From SIG587 sp045531585 (GTDB lineage Bacteria; Bacillota; Clostridia; Oscillospirales; Acutalibacteraceae), in assembly GCA_045531585.1 (NCBI GenBank), contig JAZSEH010000047.1, positions 1 through 18,725 on the forward strand: a stretch of 18,725 nucleotides of DNA, given 5' to 3'. Shown piece after piece: positions 8,162 to 15,687 of this stretch. The notes below the pieces were generated by a model. The model did not search any database. It was not told the origin of the DNA and was given only the letters and a program-made list of their open reading frames with translations. A program made the translations under genes and the position numbers. Position 1 is the first letter of the stretch, and the number at the start of each line of letters is the position of its first letter.

Positions 8162-8190
8162 GATTACGGGACGTCGTCCCCTACAAATAT
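8162..8190 (-). repeat. REP-like palindromic repeat, copy 2
   Basis: The gap between parE and parC holds GGGAC, GTC, GTCCC (8168-8180) next to a TTTGTAGGGG motif on the minus strand. It shares its TTGTAGGGRACGA block with the copy at 1-36. Confidence 0.5.
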
Positions 8191-8199
8191 GAAATATAA

Positions 8200-10182
8200 T
8201 TAACTAAGGTCGGCATCGTCGATATACATATATCCGTAATCGGCAATGTAATCCTTTCTGCCCTGAAGATTATCACCGAGAAGCAGGTCAAACATATCGC
8301 TTGTTTTCTGTGCATCGCTTGGCATAACCTTAATAAGACGACGGGTTTCAGGATTCATAGTGGTAAGATTCATCATATCAGGTTGGTTTTCACCAAGTCC
8401 CTTTGAACGCTGAATAGAATACTTTTTATCCCCTATTTTGCCCAAAATTTCGGCTTTTTCATTTTCGTCGTAGGCGAAATAGGTCATATCCTTAGTGGTT
8501 ATTTCGTAAAGAGGTGTTTCGGCAATATACACCTTACCCTCGTTTATAAGGGTGGGCATTACACGGTAAATCATAGTAAGAATAAGGGTTCTTATCTGGA
8601 AGCCGTCAACGTCAGCATCGGTACAGATTATAACCTTATTCCATCGCAGATTATCAAGGTTAAAGGTTGAAAGGTCCTTATTCGCCTTGCTTTTAACCTC
8701 AACGCCGCAGCCAAGCACCTTTATAAGGTCGGTAATAATCTCACTTTTAAATACCTTTTCATACTCTGCCTTAAGGCAGTTGAGTATCTTACCGCGTACA
8801 GGCATAATAGCCTGAAAATCAGGGTCACGGGCAAGCTTACAGGAGCCTAAAGCCGAATCACCCTCAACTATAAATATCTCACGCTTTTCAATATCCTTTG
8901 TGCGACAATCAACAAACTTCTGAACACGGTCAATCATAGTATTTCCCGTTTGCAGAGTCTTTTTAAGATTCAGGCGTTCACGCTCACTTCGCTCACGGCT
9001 ACGCTTGTTTATAAGTATCTGGTCGGCAATTTTGTCGGCCTCCGCCTTATTCTCTATAAAGTAAACCTCAAGCTGATGGCGCAAGAACTCGTTCATAGCC
9101 TCGTAAATAAATTTATTGGTAACCGACTTTTTGGTCTGGTTTTCATAGGAGGCTATGGTGGAGAAGCAGTTTGTTACTATGGCAAGACTCTCCTGAACGT
9201 CGGAGAAGGTTATCTTGCTTTCGTTGGCCTTGTATTTTCCTGCCTGCTTAATATAGTTATCTATCTGGAAAACAAAGGCACTGCGTACAGCCTTATCGGG
9301 AGCGCCGCCGTTTTCAAGCCAGGAGGAGTTATGATAATACTCCAGCATTCTGTGGTTGTTTGAGAAGCACAGTGAAGCATTAATTTTAACGTTATACTCG
9401 GGACGGTCGTCACGGTCACGGCCTCGCCTCTCACCTGACCAGGTTTGAATGGAGGTAAGCTTTTCCTCACCCGTAAACTCCTGCAGGTATTCCTCTATAC
9501 CGTTTTTATAAACGAATTCACTTGTTTCAAAGCGGGAGCCCACCTGCTCACGGAAAACAAAAAGAAGTCCTTTATTAACAATTGCCTGACGGCGCAGGGT
9601 ATCCTTAAGCTCCTCTGCAGGGATATTAATTTCGGTAAATACCGAAATATCGGGACGCCATTTTATTTTGGTACCCGTATCTCTGCCTGCATAGGGTTCC
9701 TTCTGAAGGCCGCCTACGTTGTAGCCTTTTTCAAAGCGGAGATTGTATTTAAAACCGTCACGCTTGATTTCGGCCTCCATATACTCACTTGCAAACTGTG
9801 TGGCACAAAGACCCAATCCGTTAAGACCTATGGAATACTCATAGTTGGTGCCTGAGTTGGTGTTATACTTACCGCCTGCATAAAGCTCACAGAAAAGCAG
9901 TTCCCAGTTATAGCAGTTCTGCTTGGTATTAAAGTCAACAGGAGCGCCGCGGGCGAAATCCTGTACCTCGTAAGAATTATCGGAATACTTGGTTACTACT
10001 ATTTTATTACCGTAGCCCTCGCGTGCCTCGTCAATGGAGTTTGAAACTATCTCAAAAACCGAATGAGAGCAACCATCAAGTCCGTCAGAGCCGAAAATTA
10101 CTCCCGGGCGTTTACGGACCTTATCGGGGCCTTCAAGCTTTTCAATGCTTTCGTTTGTATATTCCGCTGTTTTAGTGGGCAT
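8200..10182 (-). CDS. parE: Divergent topoisomerase IV subunit B-like ATPase (ParE/GyrB family)
   Basis: This is the ATPase subunit partnering the protein encoded just downstream. The 660-residue protein has the GHKL domain with E44 and N48 in FEIVSNSIDEA, D75 in DFARGAPVD and the ATP-lid loop IGLNGLG at 118-124. The transducer lysines are near 351-352. The TOPRIM domain has EGDSA (E440) and TDADVDG (D522, D524, D526), so the metal and acid residues are intact. Several usually invariant neighbours differ: SNS for DNS, DFARGAP for DNGRGIP, LGLN for LHGV, and EGDSALGSC for EGDSAGGSA. The ATG is preceded by AAGGAG. It has its own promoter upstream. The ParE name rests on pairing with a subunit that lacks a GyrA box. 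Confidence 0.88.
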   Translation of the reverse strand: MPTKTAEYTNESIEKLEGPDKVRKRPGVIFGSDGLDGCSHSVFEIVSNSIDEAREGYGNKIVVTKYSDNSYEVQDFARGAPVDFNTKQNCYNWELLFCELYAGGKYNTNSGTNYEYSIGLNGLGLCATQFASEYMEAEIKRDGFKYNLRFEKGYNVGGLQKEPYAGRDTGTKIKWRPDISVFTEINIPAEELKDTLRRQAIVNKGLLFVFREQVGSRFETSEFVYKNGIEEYLQEFTGEEKLTSIQTWSGERRGRDRDDRPEYNVKINASLCFSNNHRMLEYYHNSSWLENGGAPDKAVRSAFVFQIDNYIKQAGKYKANESKITFSDVQESLAIVTNCFSTIASYENQTKKSVTNKFIYEAMNEFLRHQLEVYFIENKAEADKIADQILINKRSRERSERERLNLKKTLQTGNTMIDRVQKFVDCRTKDIEKREIFIVEGDSALGSCKLARDPDFQAIMPVRGKILNCLKAEYEKVFKSEIITDLIKVLGCGVEVKSKANKDLSTFNLDNLRWNKVIICTDADVDGFQIRTLILTMIYRVMPTLINEGKVYIAETPLYEITTKDMTYFAYDENEKAEILGKIGDKKYSIQRSKGLGENQPDMMNLTTMNPETRRLIKVMPSDAQKTSDMFDLLLGDNLQGRKDYIADYGYMYIDDADLS

Positions 10183-10225
10183 TTGACCTACTCCTTAAAA
10201 AAGATATATGCTCATAGATAGTATT

Positions 10226-10255
10226 ATTATACACTATATTTTGTGTTTTCGTCAA
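10226..10255 (-). promoter_or_regulatory. Sigma-A promoter of parE-parC
   Basis: On the minus strand TTGACG (10250-10255) is followed by an 18-base spacer and a perfect TATAAT (10226-10231), about 45 bases before the parE start. Confidence 0.75.
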
Positions 10256-10283
10256 GGGCAAGATTCCAATTTATAGTATATAA

Positions 10284-10313
10284 ATAAAAAAATAAGGAAG
10301 GAATATCCTTCCT
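10284..10313 (-). terminator. Intrinsic terminator of the esterase/alpha-alpha-barrel operon
   Basis: An 8-bp stem (10295-10302 with 10306-10313) is followed on the minus strand by TATTTTTTT. The stem overlaps the stop codon of the gene at 10313-11509 and separates that operon from parE. Confidence 0.75.
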
Positions 10314-11509
10314 CATTTTAAATTTTCAAGACATAGCTTATATCCGCTTACCAAAAGCATTGGAGCATAGGTATAATGATTTTTATAATCTATTTTTTCC
10401 GCAAGGCTTTCAAGTACGCCGAGAAGCTTTTCATTCACCCTGCGCTTTGGGCAAAGTGCGGCAACGCTTGCATACTCCCCTATCTCCCGTATGGGATAAA
10501 GCGCTCTGTTTTCCTTTAGCTCGCTTTGATTAGGATTCATATACCGCTTACCGTCAAGCTCTCCGCCGTCATACATTTTCTCTACCCTGTTCCAGCGTTT
10601 GTAACGGAAGCTCCATTCTTTTTTATCCACGCTTTCTATCATATGCCTACCGTTTTCAAGGGCTGCCTTTTCGGAATAAACGGCATATTTTTCCATAAGG
10701 GATGCACATTTGGTTTTAAAGGCAGCATCATCACTCAGGTCATACATAAGGCGTAAGGAATACTGCAGCTGTAAGGTCACATAGCCGCGGTGCCTTGTGG
10801 GGTCGTGGGGCTTGCTTTTTTCCAGCGCCTCATCACGGTATTTAAGGCACGCTTCCTTCCAGTGCTCATCCCCTGACGCGTGGTATGCCGCAAGATAAAA
10901 CATTGGCAGGCGCAGATATTCGTGGGGACCTATATCTCCCCACATTTTACCCACAAGACCTTTTTTGCCGTCATCCCTTAAAATATTATAATCATTTTCC
11001 TTTGTAACGTTGGTCTCACAACGCTCTGCCAAGGCAACAAGCACACGGCGGATATGGGCCTTTTGCCCATTGTCACACAGCGGTGAATTATACAAACGAA
11101 TGGCGGCGTATACCCAGTGTGTATACTGATCACGTGAGGTATCGGTATAGTGGCTTACCCCGTCCTTGGGAGATACTGCACGGGCTATAAAGCCGTGTGT
11201 TTTGCCGCAATCTGCACAAAGCATCATACCTTTAAAAAGCTTATCTGCGATTGCTTTAAGGGAGGCTTCCCCCGTTACGTTATAATCGGCAACAATGGCA
11301 TCAAGGACGGTACCGCCGCTGAGCACACCATCCTCCATACCTGTTCCCCAGCCGCAGGGATTGGGGTCATCGTTATTTATTTTTTCGGGAGAAGGCAGAT
11401 GATACCAGGCGTTTTTATATTTGTTTATACGAAAATCATATATCAGGCAGGTTTTTTTATTGAAAAAATATTTCTCAATAAACCTTGTTGCTTTTTCAAT
11501 AGAATTCAT
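10313..11509 (-). CDS. Uncharacterised protein, probable alpha/alpha-barrel hydrolase or lyase
   Basis: This 398-residue protein has no signal peptide or membrane segment, so it is probably cytoplasmic. It is built of alternating helices rich in aromatic residues and His/Asp, with segments such as GVLSGGTVLDAIVADY, YTDTSRDQYTHWVYAA and GPHEYLRLPMFYLAAYH. That pattern recalls (alpha/alpha)6-barrel enzymes acting on carbohydrates, for example GH88/GH105-type or GH127-type folds, but I recognise no family motif and cannot name a substrate. Its ATG lies two bases after the stop of the SGNH hydrolase gene, with a GAAAGG site inside that gene's end, so the two are translationally coupled. The pairing suggests deacylation plus cleavage of an imported oligosaccharide; this is inference. 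Confidence 0.6.
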   Translation of the reverse strand: MNSIEKATRFIEKYFFNKKTCLIYDFRINKYKNAWYHLPSPEKINNDDPNPCGWGTGMEDGVLSGGTVLDAIVADYNVTGEASLKAIADKLFKGMMLCADCGKTHGFIARAVSPKDGVSHYTDTSRDQYTHWVYAAIRLYNSPLCDNGQKAHIRRVLVALAERCETNVTKENDYNILRDDGKKGLVGKMWGDIGPHEYLRLPMFYLAAYHASGDEHWKEACLKYRDEALEKSKPHDPTRHRGYVTLQLQYSLRLMYDLSDDAAFKTKCASLMEKYAVYSEKAALENGRHMIESVDKKEWSFRYKRWNRVEKMYDGGELDGKRYMNPNQSELKENRALYPIREIGEYASVAALCPKRRVNEKLLGVLESLAEKIDYKNHYTYAPMLLVSGYKLCLENLK

Positions 11510-11511
11510 TT

Positions 11512-12177
11512 TTACAGCCTTTCAAGAAATTTCTGCAGTTTATCTGCAATTATCTCATTTCCCTTATCGCTGGGATGAAGGCCGTCCGGCATATAGGCTT
11601 CCTTTATCTCGGGAATTTCAGGCTGAATTCCGCTCTCCTTATAAAGGTCAAGTACAGGCAGGGAGTAGTACTCGGCAACCTCTCTTATAACGTCAACGTA
11701 TTCCTTCAGGGTATGGTAGCCTTTTTTCTCATAGCCTTCTTTTCTGTATTCACATGAACGGTGGAGAGGGGTCATAATAACAATAGGCTTGCCAAAATAT
11801 TTCTTTATAAGGCTGCTGAAAAGGTAATGGCAGGCGCCGTAAAAGGTATCAGGAGTTCTGCACTCAAAGGTACCCATAGGAGCATCGCCGTGACCATAAT
11901 CGTTGGTGCCGCCGAACACAACTACTGCATCGGCATCGTTATCCATTTTATCAAACCGCTCACAGAAGGAGTTTACGTCTACCCAGTTATCCTTAGGGCG
12001 CTGCTCGGTTCCCGTTTGCAAAGCAAAGCGCGTACCGCCTATACCGTAATTTCGGGCCTCCGCAAGGCCTGCATTCTTTTTAAGCACGGCGTGAAAAATC
12101 TTATCAACTGCACTTGTGCCGTGGCCCTCGGTAATACTGTCACCTAGGAAATTAATTTTTGCTCCTTCAAGTTTCAT
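11512..12177 (-). CDS. SGNH/GDSL-family hydrolase (probable carbohydrate or acyl esterase)
   Basis: The 221-residue protein has the SGNH blocks in order: block I LGDSITEG (nucleophile S14), block II with NYGIGGT (G46/G48 region), block III FGGTNDYG (G90, N92) and block V MPDGLHPSDKG (D198, H201). It therefore should hydrolyse ester bonds with a Ser-His-Asp arrangement. It has no signal peptide, unlike secreted lipases, which fits a cytoplasmic deacetylase acting on an imported sugar or a related acyl substrate. ATG is preceded by AAAGGGG at 8 bases. It is the first gene of a two-gene operon with the coupled downstream gene. Confidence 0.85.
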   Translation of the reverse strand: MKLEGAKINFLGDSITEGHGTSAVDKIFHAVLKKNAGLAEARNYGIGGTRFALQTGTEQRPKDNWVDVNSFCERFDKMDNDADAVVVFGGTNDYGHGDAPMGTFECRTPDTFYGACHYLFSSLIKKYFGKPIVIMTPLHRSCEYRKEGYEKKGYHTLKEYVDVIREVAEYYSLPVLDLYKESGIQPEIPEIKEAYMPDGLHPSDKGNEIIADKLQKFLERL

Positions 12178-12209
12178 TTTATTATCCCCTTTCTGTTTTT
12201 CGGTATAGA

Positions 12210-12255
12210 AAAATCACCTCGGCCCAATTATACATTAGCACAAGGTGATTTTCAA
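12210..12255 (-). promoter_or_regulatory. Promoter of the esterase operon bracketed by an operator-like inverted repeat
   Basis: On the minus strand TTGAAA (12250-12255), a 17-base spacer and TATAAT (12227-12232) form a near-consensus sigma-A promoter. A perfect 10-bp inverted repeat (AAAATCACCT at 12210-12219, AGGTGATTTT at 12243-12252) brackets the -10. One arm overlaps the -35 and upstream spacer, the other the early transcribed region. It may be a repressor site. The same arms, followed by T residues, could also form a terminator for the upstream GNAT gene. Confidence 0.7.
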
Positions 12256-12303
12256 GTATTTATAAAAAATTTCAGCCTGCAAAAAGCCCAACCAAAAGCA
12301 ATA

Positions 12304-12792
12304 TTATTCTCCCTCTGTATATTCGTAGGCGATGCGCTCCTCCCCGTTGCTTAAAAATATTATTCCGCGCCTTGAGAAGCCGTATTTAGCAAGCAGGTGC
12401 TGCATTATTTTGTTATCCTCGTGGGTATCTATTCTAAGATGTGTTATTTTTTGACGGCAAAAATCAAAGCACCTCTTAAGAACACCCTTGGTGCCCTCGG
12501 CTGCTGCTACTCGATGAATAACGCCGTAGGGCTCATCATTTAGCCAATGACCCTTTGTAATTATTTTGTAGGTGGGGTCCTCACCTATATCAAAAAAGAA
12601 AACGCCGAGGATTTTCTCATCCTCCTCTATAACGTAAAGGCGTCCAAGGCTTATATCCTCTACAAGAAGCTCCTTTTGGGGCGTTACGTTTTTCCACTGA
12701 TTGGGATTTCCGTTTTTTGCCATAAATGCCCTTGCATAAGCATATATTTCAAGTATTACGGGTAAATCCCGTGGGGTGGCTTTCCGTATCAT
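12304..12792 (-). CDS. GNAT-family N-acetyltransferase
   Basis: The 162-residue protein has the GNAT layout: an N-terminal IRKATPRDLPVILEIY helix, a central strand LYVIEEDEKILGVFFF (about 52-67), the acetyl-CoA motif A region VIHRVAAAEGTKGVLKRCFDF (about 91-111) and the motif B region DTHEDNKIMQHLLAKYGF (about 122-139). The substrate is unknown; the family covers amino acids, peptides and small amines. ATG follows AAGGAG at proper spacing. It stands alone with its own promoter and is divergent from the surface-protein gene. No clear terminator separates it from the downstream esterase promoter except the inverted repeat there. Confidence 0.85.
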   Translation of the reverse strand: MIRKATPRDLPVILEIYAYARAFMAKNGNPNQWKNVTPQKELLVEDISLGRLYVIEEDEKILGVFFFDIGEDPTYKIITKGHWLNDEPYGVIHRVAAAEGTKGVLKRCFDFCRQKITHLRIDTHEDNKIMQHLLAKYGFSRRGIIFLSNGEERIAYEYTEGE

Positions 12793-12824
12793 CAGGCGCT
12801 CTCCTTTCGATTTTTACTGACATA

Positions 12825-12853
12825 ATTATACAATATTTTTATATAAATAACAA
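12825..12853 (-). promoter_or_regulatory. Sigma-A promoter of the GNAT gene
   Basis: On the minus strand TTGTTA (12848-12853), a 17-base spacer and TATAAT (12825-12830). It lies back to back with the plus-strand promoter at 12865-12893, with 11 bases between the two -35 hexamers. Confidence 0.65.
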
Positions 12854-12864
12854 ATAGAATATAA

Positions 12865-12893
12865 TTGACACAGGGGAACAAAAACTGTATAAT
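12865..12893 (+). promoter_or_regulatory. Sigma-A promoter of the surface-protein gene
   Basis: TTGACA (12865-12870), a 17-base spacer and TATAAT (12888-12893): a perfect consensus pair, which predicts strong basal transcription. Confidence 0.85.
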
Positions 12894-12923
12894 AGTTACA
12901 TAACTTATCGAGGTGACGGTTTA

Positions 12924-14321
12924 ATGAAAAGGTTATTAGGTTTGGTGCTTTGTTTTGTATTGTTGCTGGGTATGTTTGCAACAGGCGTATCGGCGCAGGA
13001 GAGAAATCTTTGCGAGAATTTTGAAGTAATTGAGTGGTTTGAGGCCTGTTATAACAATGGGCTTGAAAATGAATATGGCTTCTCAGAAAAAATAATACAT
13101 AGATACGTTTCTAATTCCCTCATTCAAAGCAATGAGTATTCAAATGAAGGTGGATTTATTTACGTTCCGTCAAGTGATTATGAAAACGAGGTGAATTTCT
13201 GGTTTAATACCTCGTCAACAACAATAAACAATATCCGTTCACTATATTACAGCGATGGTGAATTGGTTACAGAAAGCACTGATTCTCCCGTATTCAACGG
13301 CAGTAAGTACGTTATTCCTATCACCAATGTTATGAGTGACAAACAGGTATATTTTCTTGAAGGATATATTGAACGGGGCGATAAGTATGAGGTTTATTTG
13401 AATCTTCGCAAATTAGAAAACCAAAAGCCTGAAGGTACAGAAGGCAAGGATTATTTCGAAGAGCAATTGCCCGAAAAAACACTATATTACACCCCCACAC
13501 AGGAATGGATGAAGTATACCGTTACCTATATTAACTCACAGATAAAATACTACTCGGCAGTTAAGGTTGCAGGCCTTCCCGATGGTATAATTAAACCGGG
13601 CGATGCTGTTACCTCTACCCCTGAGGATACCTCAAGCACCGAAAGTGACACAAGCGAAACCTCAAGCGGTTTAGCCTCAATTTCCTCAAGCACTTCCTCG
13701 GGCGTTACCTCCTCAAAGGAGGAAAATTCCGTTCCCTCCGTAATACAGGTAAACACCGTTGCTAAAATATCCGGTGTGGAGCTTAAGGCGGCTGAGGGCG
13801 TGTTCCCCGAAAACACCGCATTCTCCATTACACTTATAGAGGACGGCATTGCATATGATACTGCAAAATCCGCCCTTGACGGCAAGGCAAACCGCTTCAC
13901 CGCATATAACATAGCCGCGGCGAATGCAGGTATGGCTGTTCAGCCCAACGGCACTGTTACCGCAGTTTTCTCCATTCCCGAAGGTTATGAAATAACCAAG
14001 CTTGCAGTTATACATATTTCCGATGACGGCAAAACCGAGGAGCTCCATTCTATAGTAGATAAAAAGACACACACCATTACCGCAGAAATTCCTCATTTTT
14101 CAATCTTTGTTGTTGCAGAGATGATGAACGAAACCAACGTAACGGTTAAGGAGGATAACACGGGACTTATTGTTCTGGTTATTGTGCTTATAGTTCTGCT
14201 GCTTGCAGGAGTCGGTTTCCTTGTTTGGTTCTTTATTTTCTATCGCAAAAAGGCAAAAAAGCCTGTTGCCAAACGAAGCGAGCCTGAGGAAAACGACGAC
14301 GATATGATAATATTCCCGTAA
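12924..14321 (+). CDS. Membrane-anchored secreted protein with Ser/Thr-rich linker
   Basis: The 465-residue protein has a signal peptide (residues 1-24, cleavage likely after VSA). An extracytoplasmic domain follows (about 28-225), then a Ser/Thr/Glu linker (about 229-268). A second beta-rich domain (about 270-400) contains GVFPENTAFSITLIEDG and IPEGYEITKLAVIHISDDGK. The topology ends with a transmembrane helix (about 415-440) and a basic then acidic cytoplasmic tail. The second domain resembles a C-terminal beta-sandwich module seen in surface proteins of gut Clostridia; that is recollection, not a search result. No sortase motif is present. Start ATG follows GAGGTGA. Single gene with its own promoter and terminator. 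Role unknown, perhaps adhesion or sensing at the cell surface. Confidence 0.85.
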   Translation: MKRLLGLVLCFVLLLGMFATGVSAQERNLCENFEVIEWFEACYNNGLENEYGFSEKIIHRYVSNSLIQSNEYSNEGGFIYVPSSDYENEVNFWFNTSSTTINNIRSLYYSDGELVTESTDSPVFNGSKYVIPITNVMSDKQVYFLEGYIERGDKYEVYLNLRKLENQKPEGTEGKDYFEEQLPEKTLYYTPTQEWMKYTVTYINSQIKYYSAVKVAGLPDGIIKPGDAVTSTPEDTSSTESDTSETSSGLASISSSTSSGVTSSKEENSVPSVIQVNTVAKISGVELKAAEGVFPENTAFSITLIEDGIAYDTAKSALDGKANRFTAYNIAAANAGMAVQPNGTVTAVFSIPEGYEITKLAVIHISDDGKTEELHSIVDKKTHTITAEIPHFSIFVVAEMMNETNVTVKEDNTGLIVLVIVLIVLLLAGVGFLVWFFIFYRKKAKKPVAKRSEPEENDDDMIIFP

Positions 14322-14330
14322 TAAACTAAA

Positions 14331-14372
14331 AAGAGATATGCTGTATCATAACAGCATATCTCTTAAATTTTT
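14331..14372. terminator. Bidirectional intrinsic terminator
   Basis: A perfect 14-bp stem (14331-14344 with 14351-14364) has a six-base loop. TAAATTTTT follows on the plus strand, and TTTAGTTT on the minus strand. It serves the surface-protein gene and also closes off leftward transcripts from the membrane-protein genes. Confidence 0.85.
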
Positions 14373-14394
14373 GCAAGAATAAATTATGGGTAAT

Positions 14395-14502
14395 TCAATC
14401 CATATCATCCTTACCTATCAGTTTTAAAAACCAATCCCTTAATTTATTTCTCTTTAATTGGTCATCGTACTGAGGAAAGCTATGTAAATTTTTTATTATA
14501 AA
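14395..14502 (-). pseudogene. Remnant C-terminal coding frame (decayed gene)
   Basis: A 35-codon minus-strand frame runs from an upstream in-frame TAA to a TGA at 14395-14397. It has no start codon or ribosome site at its beginning. Its translation ends in a protein-like amphipathic stretch (RDWFLKLIGKDDMD). It looks like the 3' tail of a lost gene, just before the terminator at 14331-14372. The family is not recognised, and a chance frame is possible. Confidence 0.35.
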
Positions 14503-14525
14503 TTAAAGTGATACTGAACAATGGT

Positions 14526-14545
14526 AAAAAACACCCGTTGTACGG
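14526..14545 (-). terminator. Weak intrinsic terminator after the small membrane-protein gene
   Basis: A 4-bp GC stem (14535-14538 with 14542-14545) with a three-base loop is followed shortly on the minus strand by TTTTTT (14526-14531). It is short, so it may be inefficient. Confidence 0.35.
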
Positions 14546-14572
14546 AGGCTGTTAAAATTATACTCTGCCACG

Positions 14573-14986
14573 TTATTTCTGTGCTTCTTTTTTTGCATCT
14601 CTTTCTATTTCTTTACGGGAAATTATACGGCAAACCAGAGGAAGAAAATTCCAAACCAATGTCCAAAGCACAAGGTAGACAATAAGTCTTGTTTCGCCTC
14701 GTAAATCAAAAGGCAACGTATAAGGTACTATGTTAAATAAAGAATTATAGGCGCAAAACAAAAATTTGAATTTTTCTTCAATAATTATTTTACTATACCT
14801 TATGCCGTAAATCGGTAGTGCAATTGCAAGCCACGCCAAAAGAAACAATACCGCCAAAGCAGCCGGCGCATAGCTTCCGTTCGGAAAAGAAAATACATTA
14901 CTAAGTAAAATCAAAAAAACTGCGTAAAGGATTAAGAAGGTTAAAGGAAAGACAACGGGATAAATATATTTTTTTAACTTTTTCAC
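14573..14986 (-). CDS. Small multi-pass membrane protein, unknown function
   Basis: With the GTG start at 14984-14986 the protein is 137 residues. It has hydrophobic segments near residues 9-29, 40-61 and 101-121, a possible fourth near 77-92, and a charged Lys/Arg/Glu-rich tail. The frame extends upstream to 15091, but GTG is preferred because GGGGTGA lies just before it and the upstream translation is low-quality leader sequence. No family is recognised. The gene lies in an AT-rich, disturbed stretch, and its leader resembles that of the next gene upstream (14984-15027 versus 15675-15719). It may share a transcript with that gene. Confidence 0.6.
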   Translation of the reverse strand: MKKLKKYIYPVVFPLTFLILYAVFLILLSNVFSFPNGSYAPAALAVLFLLAWLAIALPIYGIRYSKIIIEEKFKFLFCAYNSLFNIVPYTLPFDLRGETRLIVYLVLWTLVWNFLPLVCRIISRKEIERDAKKEAQK

Positions 14987-15098
14987 CAAATCACCCCAAA
15001 AAAAGATGTGCAACCGTCTTGATACTATGCCCGAAAACCGCTTGAATAAAGGGCTTTGTTGTTGAATTTTCAAAAATCCCACTTTTATCACACAAAAA

Positions 15099-15677
15099 CT
15101 ATTTTGCGTATTTCATTTTAACAACGCTATATTCTTCGTCTAGACTTCCATAAAATGAGTGGTGCAATTCAAAATCATTCCCATTCCAAATAAAGTAAAA
15201 AGCATCGTTGGTAAACGGGCGAAAACCATCATCAGTAGTGTAGTCGCCTACTTTTTTCATAGTGCAAAAAGATGTTTTTTCGTAAATGTCGCCATAGCCT
15301 GAAAGAAGAAAAGAACCTTCATTTACTACAATATTGTGTCTTTTATCATCGGAAGTGTATTCAAAATATGTGGCATCCATAGTAAATAGGAAAAATAATG
15401 ATAAATAAATTAAAGTAAAGAAAGAAAATATTGTTGTGGCTAATACAACCAAAGTTTTATGTTTGGTGTTTTTATAAAATAATACAGCCATCGCACTTAT
15501 TAAAAGCACAACACCAAGCACTATGATAATTGGGTTTATTACTTCTACACCTACTTTGAATAAGTATATGTAAATATTAAATGCAACTAAAATTCTAATT
15601 AAAAGATAAGCACAAAATAATATACCCGAAATAATAAAGGTAATTTTTGAAAACTTTGGTAAAATAATCTTTCTCAT
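15099..15677 (-). CDS. Membrane protein with C-terminal extracytoplasmic domain, unknown function
   Basis: With the ATG at 15675-15677 the protein is 192 residues. Three transmembrane helices (about 13-35, 46-67 and 76-99) are followed by a soluble region of about 90 residues rich in Tyr, Phe and Asp that is probably outside the cell. The longer frame to 15740 is rejected because GGGGTGA sits directly before the ATG and the extra codons overlap a terminator hairpin. The product is not recognised. It is followed by another small membrane protein. The AT-rich composition differs from the housekeeping genes nearby and may reflect acquired DNA. Confidence 0.6.
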   Translation of the reverse strand: MRKIILPKFSKITFIISGILFCAYLLIRILVAFNIYIYLFKVGVEVINPIIIVLGVVLLISAMAVLFYKNTKHKTLVVLATTIFSFFTLIYLSLFFLFTMDATYFEYTSDDKRHNIVVNEGSFLLSGYGDIYEKTSFCTMKKVGDYTTDDGFRPFTNDAFYFIWNGNDFELHHSFYGSLDEEYSVVKMKYAK

Positions 15678-15687
15678 ATACTCACCC

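Noticed and set aside
13550..14096. Minus-strand frames of 120-127 codons opposite the surface-protein gene
   Set aside because: They are antisense to a well-supported gene with signal peptide and membrane anchor, without ribosome sites.
14987..15091. N-terminal extension of the 14573-14986 membrane protein
   Set aside because: The extension contains the shared leader sequence and ribosome site; the GTG right behind GGGGTGA is a better start.
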